A DNA stretch of 64,000 bases from Scylla paramamosain (Eukaryota > Arthropoda > Malacostraca > Decapoda > Portunidae), in NCBI RefSeq assembly GCF_035594125.1, contig NC_087171.1, positions 19,345,767-19,409,766 on the forward strand, read 5' to 3'. The position numbers were made by a program, and so were the translations under genes. The notes under the pieces are model-generated. The model was not told the origin of the DNA. It was given only the letters and a program-made list of their open reading frames with translations, and did not search any database. Numbering within the stretch: position 1 is the stretch's first letter; every line of letters begins with the position of its first letter. Shown here one piece after another: positions 1-12,463 of this stretch.

Positions 1-226
1 AGAGAATAAAACAATAAGAAAAAAATAAAAATAAAAACAAAACTTATATGCGAGAGAGACTTTTTGAACGAGAAGTGAGGATCTAAAATAATAAAAAAAT
101 TAAATCTATTGTAAAAGGGACTGGCAATCTGAACGAAAAAGAGAATACGAGTATACGTTTGAAATGAAAAATATACAGCATAAAATATTATAAACCTCAC
201 ACGATGTTCAAGAGATTTAAATGTGC

Positions 227-357
<131 letters not shown>

Positions 358-554
358 AACAGCGATGAGAAAAGTTAAGAAATCGGAGAGAGGGGAGAAT
401 AGAAAAAGAGAAGAGGGAGGATGGAAGAGGGGAAGGAGGAGCTGTCGGGACGGGAGTGAGGGGTGGAGACAAGGCTCCCGCTCATCCTGGGATAAGTGGG
501 GAGAGGGGAGTTGGGAGGGGCGAGGGAGAGATGGAAGAGGGCGAGGGGGAAGAG

Positions 555-675
555 AGTGAGAGAGAGAAAGAGAGAGAACTTTATTAACAACAGACAGACC
601 TTGAGACCTCGAGGTGTGGGAGACAGAGAGAGAGGAGAGAGAGGAAGAGAGAGAGAGAGAGAGGAGAGAGAGGGC

Positions 676-732
<57 letters not shown>

Positions 733-738
733 AGAGAC
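555..738. repeat. Degenerate GA-rich tract
   Basis: Interrupted GAGAGA with GGAGAG variants, which looks like an older expanded tract related to the one at 229. Confidence 0.85.
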
Positions 739-1194
739 CCACGAAACACACACACACGACCATTATTCTTTACGTAACAACTCAACACGACTTACCATCT
801 TAATCCATACATCTAATTTCACTAACATGTTACACTAATTATTCTTTATTCTCCTACCATTGTCTTCACCAAGTTATATATACCTTAGGATGAAATAAAA
901 ATCACTATTACCATCCCTCTATATCACAACCACTCTACCGAGACTCTGTGCGCTTCGTCTTAAATTAAGTGCACCAACTAAGATGTGTATTTCGTTACAT
1001 ATTTGTTTTCTGGAGCTGCCCTGGTGCTGGTGTGGGTTACGTCGGGCCGGACTGACACACTGTTTACAAAATCATTCATACACTTCCTGAAGGCCCCTCA
1101 CATGTTTCCTGTGTTCTGTAGTCGGGGGGTCAGGTGAACAGTTCGTGGATGGCTGACTTGACTGCTTCTGAGTCACTCGAGGGCCCATGAACAG

Positions 1195-1276
1195 GAAGAA
1201 GAAGAAGAAGAAGAAGAAGAAGAAGAAGAAGAAGAAGAAGAAGAAGAAGAAGAAGAAGAAGAAGAAGAAGAAGAAG
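1195..1276. repeat. (GAA)27 microsatellite
   Basis: Pure trinucleotide tract that abuts the CR1-like 3' end at 1274. Purine-pyrimidine mirror sequence of this length can form triplex DNA. Confidence 0.97.
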
Positions 1277-1360
1277 CTGCAAGAAACCACTAGGTCTGTA
1301 CGTGGCAGTCCCTGTACTACAAAGCATGCCAACCTTACTACCTATACCATCCTAACCTAT
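1274..1360 (-). mobile_element. CR1-like 3' UTR fragment ending in (GAA)n
   Basis: On the minus strand, GTACAGGGACTGCCACGTAC followed by AGACCTAGTGGTTTCTTGCAGCTTC corresponds to ATACAGGGGACTGCCACGTG plus TAAGCCTGGTCGCTTCTTGCAGCTTC of the copy at 42.4 kb. Where the octamer tail would start, this copy runs straight into the (TTC)27 tract at 1195-1276. Confidence 0.7.
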
Positions 1361-1630
1361 TTCATGAAGTTGACGTGGAGAAATGAAAATAAAGATGTGA
1401 AATGTTAGAGGTAAGCTAAGTCACTCTACGTAGACGATGAGAAAAAGCACACACACACTCTTCAACGCGTCGGTAAATGTTAGGCTGTCAATGCGCTGGC
1501 TTCTCCCGTCCAAATGACACACGACACCCCATCCTGCCCCGCTCATTTGTATCAGTTCCGCTAATTTCCTGTCACCCGCATAACTGTGCACTGATTTGCT
1601 TCTACGGGCTTTCATTATACGAATCAATTT

Positions 1631-1753
<123 letters not shown>

Positions 1754-2112
1754 AGTAAAGGTGCGAGGTTAATTGGTAACAAAAAGGTAAAGGTTTAAAT
1801 GATGGGGAGGGGGAGGTGGCAGCAGAGGCGGGGGAGAGGAAGGGACTCTAGGGGACTGTTTGGAAAAGGTTAGGAGACTTTGGTTATGAAGGTGACGAGG
1901 GCAGGCGAATTAAGGCGATGAGTCCCCAGGCGTGCTCCTAAAGGTTGCACTTCTCAACCAGCCCCTTGAGAAGCAAAGATCACGAGGCCGAGATGACTTC
2001 AAGGGAACCCACACTAAGGAAGGTCTGAGTAAAATTAATGTAGCACGTCCAAGAGGTTCCCAAGGTTCTCTTCAGGTTTACGTAGGAAGGTCAGCACTGA
2101 AATCTGTTGTTA

Positions 2113-2114
<2 letters not shown>

Positions 2115-2164
<50 letters not shown>
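2115..2164. repeat. (GT)25 microsatellite
   Basis: Pure tract to the left of bib exon 2, in intron or flank. Confidence 0.97.
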
Positions 2165-2166
<2 letters not shown>

Positions 2167-2349
2167 GCACGCCAACACTCGCCAAATACCGTGCCTGGCA
2201 AGGATATACGTGCACAGGAACCTAAAGGGACGAAAATACAGAAAAACACAGAGGAAAGAGAACCTTGCCATATACAAGGCGCCAAAAAGCAGGCAGACGT
2301 GATTCCCCAAAAAGCAGTAGGCAGGACTTGATGAAGAGGCAACACTTAC

Positions 2350-2483
2350 CCATAGAGCAGCGCTGCACCGGCTATCCCGCCACCCAACTGCGCCAGTACG
2401 AACATCGCGGCGCGCAGAGGGGACACATGCCGCGTGACCGCCAGGGAGATCGTGACCGCAGGATTGATGTGGCCCCCGGAAAC
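2350..2483 (-). CDS. bib: bib coding exon 2 (NPA box 1 and TM3)
   Basis: This exon has 134 nt. Its acceptor is CCTACCACAG|GTT and its donor is TATGG|GTAAGT, leaving phase 2. It encodes [16 protein letters not shown], then [19 protein letters not shown] and AGAALLYG. The NPA tripeptide is intact. Confidence 0.93.
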
Positions 2484-2721
2484 CTGTGGTAGGCAAGGGC
2501 GGCATGTCAGCATCGAAACATGGAGACACCGCCTGTGTATGGAGATGGGGGTGTAGGAAGGTGTATGTGTGAGGTGGTGGTGCAGACAGAGGTGGGTGTT
2601 GAAGGGATGTAAGAGATGTGAAGGAGAGGATATGAGTGTGGGGAAGGAAGGACTGTAGGTGGTGTATTTAGAGAAGAGGGGATATATGTAGATGTGTAAC
2701 CCGTCAGGTGGCTTTATTTTA

Positions 2722-2776
<55 letters not shown>

Positions 2777-4256
2777 TGATGTATAGTGTCACATACTCTA
2801 AGTAAAAAATAAAAAAAAACTCCTGGCCACTGCCGCGTGATGCCTGAATGCACATCGTACACTGAACCACGAGCACTCCTACGTTACTGCAAGGAATGTC
2901 TCTATACATTTATAAAGGTGAGTGACAGGAACTAATGAGATTCTTGCAACTGAAGTATACATGTTTAGAATGCAGACGACGTTTAGAATCATATAGCAAA
3001 ACATCGCACGCATCAAAATACTACCATCCACTAATATCTGACACGTGTTGACTTGAAAATATATAATTTTCTAACTTTTATCGACATCGGCACAACATAA
3101 ACAGGTTCACGTCACCGGCAAGTTTGCGCTGCACTGACCACTGCCAACAATGCAACGCTGGCTAAACGATCAAACGGTAACTGTTAAATGTGTGTTCCTA
3201 TTGAATTTCTGAAGTTAAACAATGACTTAGGTACTAACCAGACTTACAGTAATGGAGAGTTCGCACGCACGACCTGCAAGCCACAAGGAAAATCAGATCA
3301 CAGTGAACGCTCCTCTGACTGTTAGGTAAAATGGGAAAGGAAAACGAAATTAAGTAAATGATACGCGAGTTTTTCACGTGCTGAGCTGAACCGAAGTTAG
3401 AGTACCGGTAACACTTATCCACGAATCCTGCACTCTATCGCAGGGATACATAAGTGCCATTCTTAATTTCTTAATGAGAATGATAGTCTACCTGAAGTTC
3501 ATAGGAGATTGTCTCAGACTGTGAACAGACTCGACTGAAAATAAACTGATTCATATGAGACCCCTGAACTGCTCCGAATCTTATTTAACTTTCACTTCAA
3601 TTTGGCACATGGCTCCTCGATGACAAGCCACACAAGGATATTCTTTTTGTTCTGCAGGCGCCTCTGAACATTTTGCTGGCTATGTAATGGAAAAAAAAAA
3701 AAAAAACTTTTCATGTAGGTTCTTGTAAAGGTTTTATACAGTGCTTCTAGTGGCGTGAATTGTTGTTCGTCGCATGAAAAGGGTTAATGACTATATCAAT
3801 ACATTTAATCCTCTCATTATACTACTGCGATATCAAACAAACTACTGCACCTCACTTGACTACAAATACACCCAACTACTGCACCTGATTCACTGCACAC
3901 AGGGAAACCCAACTCCTGTGAACGAAGCCCAGGCACTCCAGTATTGCATCAATAAACGGAAGCACCCACACTCGACTCTAGTAAATATGGATCACTTAAG
4001 CCGACCAAGCCATTAAATCGTTCTGCTGTCGATTCCTCGTAAAGAACCAGAATTGCAATCGATTCGTCTTAGACTCTGAACCGTGTGTAAGTGTAAGTAA
4101 AGTTCCGCCCGTGACCTGAAGCACACTTGTAGTTTTAAGTGCTTCCTGCCTCAAGTCTTTTGGATCTTATCAACCTGTGTACTCGTACTCCAGGGAACCG
4201 CGCCTTACTCCTGTGGGTCGTGTTCTGAGGCGGTATAGCTGATAGACATGGTACTC

Positions 4257-4344
<88 letters not shown>

Positions 4345-6688
4345 CGTATTAATATTGCTTAGAATGGCACTTGGAAACAATGACAGATCAACATTTTTAG
4401 ACTAGGAAAACAAATGGCAAGTAAAAATATTAGTGTTTATGCTATGCTGGACAAGATAAGGGTTAGGAGTATCTATTTTTGCGTTATTCTTCTTTATATT
4501 TGATAAATAGATGTCTGGCATTCATACGTATGTTGAATCAATATCTTCTAGCTCAACCAAATATTCTCCTCTTTTCTGCCACACTAGCACAATACAAGGC
4601 CAGGCAGACTCGTGTTGGGTTCCAGTGGTTAGACTACATGTATACCTATCACTGATAATGAATACGCAGACTATTAAACAAACAATGACAAAGATATCGA
4701 TTTCAGAAAGCTACCTACCTACTACATCGGATCAGAAAATGAGATAGCACGTCCATCAACAAATCACCTACAGTACTTACGACTGAAGTGCAGTGAAGCC
4801 TTTGTAACGCCGGCGGTGCGTCACTGTTATTAGTAAAGGCTGGTTCTGGAATTCCGTTTTCTTCGTTTTTTTTTTTTTATCTGATTTTCAACAAATTTTC
4901 CACAAGCATCCTATTTTTCTCCTTTCACGTTGTTCTGCTTCAGACTGTGAAATGCAACACGTATTGTCATTTTTCACTGGTCTGGCGTTCCGAAGCGCTT
5001 CGTCCTTGAGTCTCGGTGCCTAAGTAGCTCGAGATCTTTAGTATTCCGGATAGACACGAGACGAACCAGTCCACAATGGAAGGACTCGACACCCTCAAGG
5101 ACAGACAGACTGCACTTCCCTACTTGTTTTCCCGTTAGGCTTCCTCTTCAGGTACGGTTCGCATTGTTCTACCATGAAATAATGCCCTGTGTGGTGTATT
5201 CATTATTGTGGTGGAATCAAAGGTAAGTTCACATATTGTCAAATTAATATGAATGGCATAGGAAAGCAACCATCCTACGTAACGATTTTTTTTTTTTAAT
5301 ACATGACAAGCAAGCACAAGTCTCCTCTGTTCCACATCGATGTTTGATTTTAGGTACATAGGAAAGCAACCATCCTACGTAACGATTTTTTTTTTTTAAT
5401 ACATGACAAGCAAGCACAAGTCTCCTCTGTTCCACATCGATGTTTGATTTTAGGTACATTATGTCCGTACACTTTCATAGTTTTATATATCAAAAAGAAA
5501 TTTACTAAGTTTCTATTCTGTTTACAATTACATTAATAATATTGCACATAAGAGTCAAATGGCTCAGTGACTCCAGTCCGTGTTTCGTAATCGTCCCCGG
5601 TAACCGACTATTGACAATGATTTCCCACAAAATCTTCAAGGTAATGAGTATTCGATTCCTCATGACCTTGAAATCACGTTTCGTTACACTGTTTTTAGAG
5701 CCTTATTTAATGACTCAAAAACAGTTTTTCTGTTCATCTGCTTATGAGTACATTGAAGGAAGAAAAAATAATTGCATCTAACAACCATCTTCCAACAACT
5801 TTCCCACGCATCCGCCTGAAGTGGACGGCCTTGAACAACACTTGGTGCATGGCGACCCTCCCGCCAGTCCCTGCAACTCGCCACTCAGTCACACCACTCT
5901 TCTTTCCCCCTGCTACCTTTACTTTTTTTTTTATTTCCTCATTTCGCAATGCTTGAATAATAGGCTCATTCAGTATAAAAAAAAAAAAAATTTCGACAAT
6001 CACGATTTTTTACTTATTTTTTTTTTCTATCCGACACAGACGACTTATTACCCCATTACAATCATTACGGAAAAGTGTCGCCTTCAAATTCAAATAAACA
6101 ATCATACTTGAAATCATTTAGTTTGCTAAAGTACGTAGAGCACTCCTTTACGCAAATCTGTTTTCTTTTAATTACAAAGCAATAATGTGTACTGTTAGCA
6201 TTAGTTTACCACAATACACTCGTTAGGGTCTCCTCAGTGATAAATATGCTTCCGATTTTCCTACAGTTCATTTAAATTGACCTGGCGTGGTGAATTTATC
6301 CCTAGAACGATTCAAAATATTTCTTACGACACATCTAAAAGGGCGAAGGGAGTAAATGCATGTGGTTCATCTCGGATACCTACTTATATACAGGTTACAT
6401 TACATGAACTAACTGCACAGTGGATCTGCGAGACACGTACAAGTATGCTATAAAAAAGATGAATATATACATATCTCTATATTTTTGTCACCCAAGATGA
6501 AGTTTCCTAATTTATACTGGGCAATATCTTATGGCAATATGAACGAACCATCACGGTGGCATACACGTGAAACTGTTCCGTGTTATCTTTCCTACCAAAC
6601 GCTTGGAATGAATGGTGATGCTATCGGTAACTGCACACACAAACACGGAAGCGTTTATATCTAGTCACGCTGCACATGAGATTGTTCT

Positions 6689-6757
<69 letters not shown>

Positions 6758-7325
6758 TGTTCTCCAATTAGCTAATCCATGAGCCTCCTGCTAAACTATT
6801 CACAAAGCTCATTACCACACAAGTCAGCATTCATATCCTCCCTACAGATAACACTATTCTTAAATTCCACCTTTCTTTTCTAACATACTGTAGTTTGTTT
6901 TCCTATTACTAATAAGCCGGTCCTGTAGTGTAATCAAATAGACTATGAAGACCATTTTGAAATCACTTGTAATGTCACCTGCAGATCAACTACATATATT
7001 AAGACGTGCACCTCACCTGGCCAAAACTATGGACAAGGATGGCCATGGTGAAACCCGCCACCAAGGCCACTGTCAGCTGCCCGTCCTGCGTCAACACCTT
7101 GCCGGTCCAGGGGCTGTAGGCGCCGCACACCAGGAACACATAGAACACCGTGGCCAGGCACTCGGCGATCACCGCGCGCCACAGCTCCAGGGTGCGCACT
7201 TCAGCGATCATGGACAGCCTGGGAGGAGGGCCAACCTCCTGCCGAAGGCCTTCCAACTTGTCCAGCAATGCCACGAGCTGGGCGTCCATGGCGGAGCCGC
7301 CGCCGCCGCCCGCAGTGCTGGCCAT
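2350..7325 (-). CDS. bib: Big brain-like aquaporin-family protein, 5' part (two coding exons, gene continues off the left edge)
   Basis: Coding exons are 7017-7325 and 2350-2483 on the minus strand, joined in phase 0 across a 4.5-kb intron. The start ATG reads from 7325, and a second possible start is Met13. The visible 147 residues hold a Gly-rich N-terminus, the stretch [18 protein letters not shown] leading into membrane segment 1 (about 49-69), membrane segment 2 (about 82-100), and loop B with SGGHINPAV (the first NPA box, residues 110-112). Membrane segment 3 follows and ends in [12 protein letters not shown]. The pre-TM1 block and the end of segment 3 match Drosophila Big brain as I remember it much better than ordinary water channels (Drip/Prip). 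Big brain is a MIP-family neurogenic protein linked to Notch signalling, reported as an ion channel or adhesion protein more than a water pore. The second NPA box and the C-terminal half are not in this window: exon 2 ends in phase 2 at GTAAGT and I found no continuation in 1-2349. Confidence 0.92.
2724..2774. repeat. (AC)25 microsatellite
   Basis: Pure tract in the bib intron, 240 bp before exon 2 in the direction of transcription. Confidence 0.97.
4259..4341. repeat. (GA)41 microsatellite
   Basis: Pure tract in the bib intron. Confidence 0.97.
5257..5459. repeat. Perfect 100-bp tandem duplication
   Basis: Positions 5257-5359 and 5357-5459 are identical, including the homopolymer T run, and lie end to end with a period of exactly 100 bp. 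The unit starts CATAGGAAAGCAACCATCCT. It lies in the bib intron. Zero divergence implies a recent event or an assembly artefact. Confidence 0.95.
6693..6753. repeat. Compound (AC)n(AG)n microsatellite
   Basis: About 16 AC units change to about 14 AG units without a spacer; it lies in the bib intron 260 bp past the exon 1 donor. Confidence 0.95.
7017..7325 (-). CDS. bib: bib coding exon 1
   Basis: This exon has 309 nt and encodes residues 1-103, ending exactly between codons at CAG|GTGAGG (donor on the plus strand at 7011-7016). It is CpG- and GC-rich compared with its flanks, with a CCG-rich stretch coding for Gly. It encodes the N-terminal cytoplasmic tail, TM1 and TM2. The reading frame is open a little upstream of the ATG through a GTG codon, which is not needed. 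Confidence 0.92.
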
Positions 7326-8160
7326 TGTCACACCAAAGCCTCACGCCCACACCACACACCACACACGGCCGGCCTCACACACCACTCAGGCCACTCAGTG
7401 ACACAAGGTCTAGCTGTGCTCGCTCATGCTTTGTGCCAGGTGTAGCACCGCCGCACAATCTTGGCGGGATATTCTATCGCTATCACTTAACTTCTGCCAG
7501 TTTTTATGTTAACATGTCATCTCCTCCCTCGGGATGAATGTGCAACCTGCTTGGATGCTCAATAACTACATATGGCATATATCACACTGTGGTTTATGGG
7601 TATCCTTAAAGATTAAGCACTATCAACTGGCGAAATAAGAGAATACAATGTCACATGGTTCCACTCACTCCGCGCCAGCCGCCACCACCTTACCACTCAG
7701 ACACTAACGCTCTTCTGAGGCGACGCCGATTGGCTTGGCTGCTTGGCATCGTACTATACACGTAGGACAAGCTCAATACGCAACACAATGCTCATATCTA
7801 ACTGAATTCCTGCTATATCACTGTTATTTGTCCACGTTATATATCTATATAATCTGGGTATAGACTGACTATCAAAGAATCTAAGATGGCATGCCATTCC
7901 GTTCTTCGTACGTTTGGCAGGGACGATTCCTAGTAGTGTTGCCTTATCCCGAGTTGTCTCCTTTTTGCACAGATGAATATTTTGTATTAGGAATGGAATG
8001 GAATCATAAAGATGTTCACTTTACTGAATGATGGAAAAAACACAAAAAAGCATGCCTACGCCAGTGCATGCCTATTATAGTTTTAATTATTTCAACATGT
8101 GCAGGGATAAGGATATGTTGCCATATACGGGAGAAGTACTGTATACGAGTACACACATTG

Positions 8161-8191
<31 letters not shown>

Positions 8192-8193
8192 CA
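8161..8193. repeat. Short interrupted (AC)n
   Basis: About 16 units with one AAAC interruption. Confidence 0.9.
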
Positions 8194-8377
8194 ATCATAA
8201 TACTTTATAGGTAAATAGTGTTAACAGACACATTTGTAAATCAGAATAGTATGACGCAGGAATGATGGGTGGATTGTAGGCATTACTGTTGGCACGTATC
8301 CAAACGTTGATGAGTCAGCCAGTGAGTCTCCACTGATGAGTTGTGGCGGTGGAGCGACAAAGGGAGGGAAGCTTGCA

Positions 8378-8380
<3 letters not shown>

Positions 8381-8448
<68 letters not shown>
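8381..8448. repeat. (GA)34 microsatellite
   Basis: Pure tract, about 490 bp from an opposite-strand (TC)34 tract at 8937, so the two are inverted relative to each other. Confidence 0.97.
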
Positions 8449-8451
<3 letters not shown>

Positions 8452-8934
8452 GAATGTGAACTAACTGGAAGAAAGGTGTAACGTATCAAGAGAACAAAAA
8501 AAAAGAAACTAATGAGACATCTTATTTATACCTATTGTATCCGTATTCCTCGTTTGATCTCCACGGATGAAGAACCTTGTATCAAACGAAAAACACCCAG
8601 CTGAGAGAATGAAAGAGGGGGGGGGGGAAGGCTGGATATAACTCACGTGCCTAACCGACGTTAAGAGCAAAAGGACGGTGGAGAAGGAAAAGGAATGGAA
8701 AGAAAGGAGCGGCATGTGAAGTAATGGAAGGACTGCCGCTACATGGATGGAGGGAGGGGCCATGGAAGTCTCCCCGGTGGGCAGGAACAGTTGGTTGGCG
8801 GGAGTCATTCAGATCGCCGCCCGGCTACCATCTGCTGTCCAGTCCAGAAAACCCTCACCACCTACCACCACCCGCCTGACTCTGCCCGCCTACTGCAGCA
8901 TGTTCCCTTTTCGGCTTCATCTTCACAACCATAG

Positions 8935-8936
<2 letters not shown>

Positions 8937-9004
<68 letters not shown>
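8937..9004. repeat. (TC)34 microsatellite
   Basis: Pure tract of exactly the same unit number as the (GA)34 at 8381-8448, in opposite orientation. Confidence 0.97.
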
Positions 9005-9005
<1 letters not shown>

Positions 9006-9290
9006 AAGAGAAGGCAGGGTCTATTGGTGTCTGTTGTCCTCTGTAATCTTTTGTATAATGCAGATCATAGTCAAACCATATTAAAATACTGACTACAACC
9101 TTTAAGCAGTGTCACATTTTAGCTAGTGTTCCTATATTATAAGGGTCCTCCATACATACATATGATACATTTCATGCCACTGCATTAAAATCAGTGATCC
9201 GAACACTATCAGGTTAATTGCTGTACTACCCTTAGGATCCTTATTTCTGAATTACTAGTTGAAAATCAAATGACGCTGATGATGATACAT

Positions 9291-9378
<88 letters not shown>
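9291..9378. repeat. Compound (CAA)10(TAA)19 microsatellite
   Basis: A CAA block passes to TAA at 9321. The same compound type recurs at 45771-45859. Confidence 0.96.
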
Positions 9379-9379
<1 letters not shown>

Positions 9380-12313
9380 CATCTACAGAGCAGATTATGT
9401 AGACTACGAGCGAGGCATCAATGACTAGAAGAGATGTGGGGCAGGATGTGTGTCGGAAGGGAAGGGAAAAGGGAAGAGGGTAATGGATACCCAGCTTCCC
9501 TTCCCTCTTCCGCACGCCACACGTGCTGTTCCCACCACCTGTCGCGTCCCCCAGCTGGCAACACCTGTCCCGCGGCCGCTCCCTCACCCTTCTCACCACT
9601 TCCCTTTTGAACTCCGTGCCACGTGCCGGAACTGGGATTTTTTTCTTCTTTTTTGTGTGTATGTGTGAGGAGTGCATTTCACTCCTTGCGTCTTCAAGGA
9701 CTATGTAGTGTTCGTGACGTTGCGCTAACTACAAGATCACGTGGACGATCATTTTCACCTTTTGTAGGTTTGCGTGCTGTGGTTCCTTTACAGACGTCAC
9801 CCAATAGGAAATAACATCATATAAATTTTCACATCTGTTTCCAGAACGCTATACTGTTTGTGAGCACTTTTGTACTACAGAGTACTGACAGTAAACTTAC
9901 TGGTCGGTAGTATCATGGTGCTGTTGATGTCGATCATGAAGCAAATAAAACTGCAAATGTTTCTTTAGTTGAAGTAAAACAAATAAGGAACCCACATATT
10001 AGATTTATTTTGGCAAAACAGGTAACACCATCCATTCTTCCAAAACTGTTTCCTAAGTCCCCAAGGGCTTTACTTTATTTTGTATACATTACATACATAC
10101 ACTATTTGGAAACCAAACCCAGGATAACAACTGATGACTATAAAATATTTACATTCTCTCGCGCTAAGAAAGACACATGCTCTCCAGTATTTCCACACAC
10201 TTCACCACTTGCACTCCTGCTCTGTACCTCTGAACACACTTGCCTTCAAGCTAGCCTTACACAAGAAACTTGCCAACAGCTTCAGATTTACAGACTTCCA
10301 CAATTATTATATGATTTTGAAAATTCTGATTCTTTTTTTAAGAAAAGATACTAGTTAGGTATGCACAGAGATTGAGCAAATAAAATTTTTCTACGATAAA
10401 AATAAAGTATTAAATAAAGAAGAAAAATCCTGCCAGTATCACAGCATGGACCTCACTAGCCAACATATCACGTGTTTATGACTCACATACAAACACTCAA
10501 AAAAATCCCCCTAAAATATGACACCACATCGCGAAAACTCTTTCCATCATTAAATTAGCAAAGGATACATGCATCACCTGAGTCCTGCGCCTAAAGCTTG
10601 CCTCCCAACCTTATCCTAGTGTTACTAGATGGCACTTTAACACAACTCCTAGGTGTATAATTAATTCTGGTCAAACTAGAACCTAAAAAGCCTCAGAACT
10701 ATCTGACTACAAATATGTTACAGTCAAACAAAGTCATGAATTGTAAGGGATCATCAGGGAAGACATACTGATATCTATCATGTGAGACTTACAAAATATG
10801 ATCAAATTATAAAAAAACAAATGTAACTGATTATATAAAATTTTCAAGAATACAATGAAATACATCCAATATCTTTTGCTGTGAAGTGATCCCTGTGATG
10901 GTGTTTTATGCTGTGCAAGGTAGCTTATCTTGAATAAACACATGGAAAGTAGCCCAGAAATGGATGAAAAAGGGGCATGAATGTCATAAAAATAAACATG
11001 TAAATAAATGAAATGATCAAATAAATTAAATAAAAAAAATATGCACATCACCTGGATGATGTAAGTACTGAAAATTGTACTTGTACAGACAGTTTTCCGG
11101 CTACATTTGCAATTAGAAACAATGATACTGATACAGACTTTAATAAAATAAATCCATAACACCAACCATATAAAAAAACTATAATAAAGTATTGTCTAAA
11201 AATATTCACATACATAAAAACTAAAAATTATATGTGGCAACATTTTAAAATAAAGGCATTTACTAGTAAAGCCTGCTTTCAAACTTATAGGTAAATGAAA
11301 TTACAAGATGTATATAATATATGTGACTACTTGTGTTTGATTCATGCTCATGATTTGAAAACTAGATGAAATTCTAAAAATGTATGAATATACATTTTCA
11401 AAATTCTCCAGTCCCTGTACTAGAACTATTATTCTAGTACTGGAAATCTTATTGCAATACTTATTTTTGGAGTTACCCAGAATTCAAATAACAACTGATA
11501 CACAGTTCCCCTAACATATCTTCCACAGTGACTTAAAAACAAAATATTCTAAAGCACCCTGTTTTCAATATAAAGCATAATCCTTCATTACATGTATACC
11601 ACCACCTCTACCTTTAGCTGCATATCAAGGTCAACAATACCTTGAACTCTTTTTTTTTTTTTTATTTGTTGCTTCATAGCCAACTGCTGCCTCTTTCAGT
11701 TTTCTTTTCTTTTCTATTTTTTTTTGCCGGATTCAGTATTTAGTTTGTCTTCTTTTGATTTAATTCATACATAATCACTTTCTCTGAATCCTTAGGTAGA
11801 CTCTTTCTGTTTTATGAAGCATCTTGACCAGTTTCTCATTACTAAACAATTAATCATTCTCTGTAATATAGATGTATCAGTAACTTAATAATATGGATAA
11901 AGTCAATGAATAACAGTAACAATATTGTAATCAAGATTACTTACAATGTATAAACACTGAATTAGAAAAATGAAAATGAATTCAACTGCACTTGATATCT
12001 AAAAAATGTATTGTAATGAGAATACCTGAAGTACAAAGATGAATAAGAAAGTATGAGTTTTGTGTACTGTGTGATTTAATGGATGGCACAAATTAAATAA
12101 TTTGAGTAGAAAGATGAGGGAAAGATAAGGACAAGATGGGAACCATATACGAGGAAAAGATATACTTTGAAAAGGTTTATTTATGATACAAAGTAGAAAG
12201 TTTGATCATGTGTATAGAAATACAAAGATGGGGGACCTTCTTCATTGTTACCTCCTAAGAAGAGTTTTCCTGTTGGAAAAGCCATAGCTAGCAGACTACC
12301 ACACTCATTGTGC

Positions 12314-12402
12314 AAAAAAAAAAAAATAAATAAATAAATAAAATAAAATAAAATAAAAATAAATAAATAAATAAAATAAAATAAAATAAAATAAAATAAT
12401 AA
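12314..12402. repeat. A-rich (AAAT)n/(AAAAT)n tract
   Basis: A run of A is followed by mixed AAAT and AAAAT units, ending about 60 bp before the fold-back element at 12464. Confidence 0.9.
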
Positions 12403-12463
12403 TGAAAACTCTGAGCAGTCTTAAGCAAAAGGCTAAACAAATGCAGCCCCCTTTAAGAAAGTA

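Larger units (their letters stand above)
2484..7016 (-). other. bib intron 1
   Basis: This is a 4.5-kb intron with consensus GT-AG ends. It contains an (AC)n, a (GA)n and an (AC)n(AG)n microsatellite, several short A or T runs, and a perfect 100-bp tandem duplication. I see no exon, RNA gene or intact mobile element in it. Confidence 0.85.

Noticed and set aside
1072..1408. Poly-Lys, poly-Phe and poly-Leu frames
   Set aside because: Products of the (GAA)27 tract; the flanks belong to a CR1-like 3' UTR.
7017..7445. Plus-strand open frame of 166 codons overlapping bib exon 1
   Set aside because: It is the antisense shadow of the GC-rich bib exon; the minus strand carries the conserved MIP-family motifs and correct splice sites.
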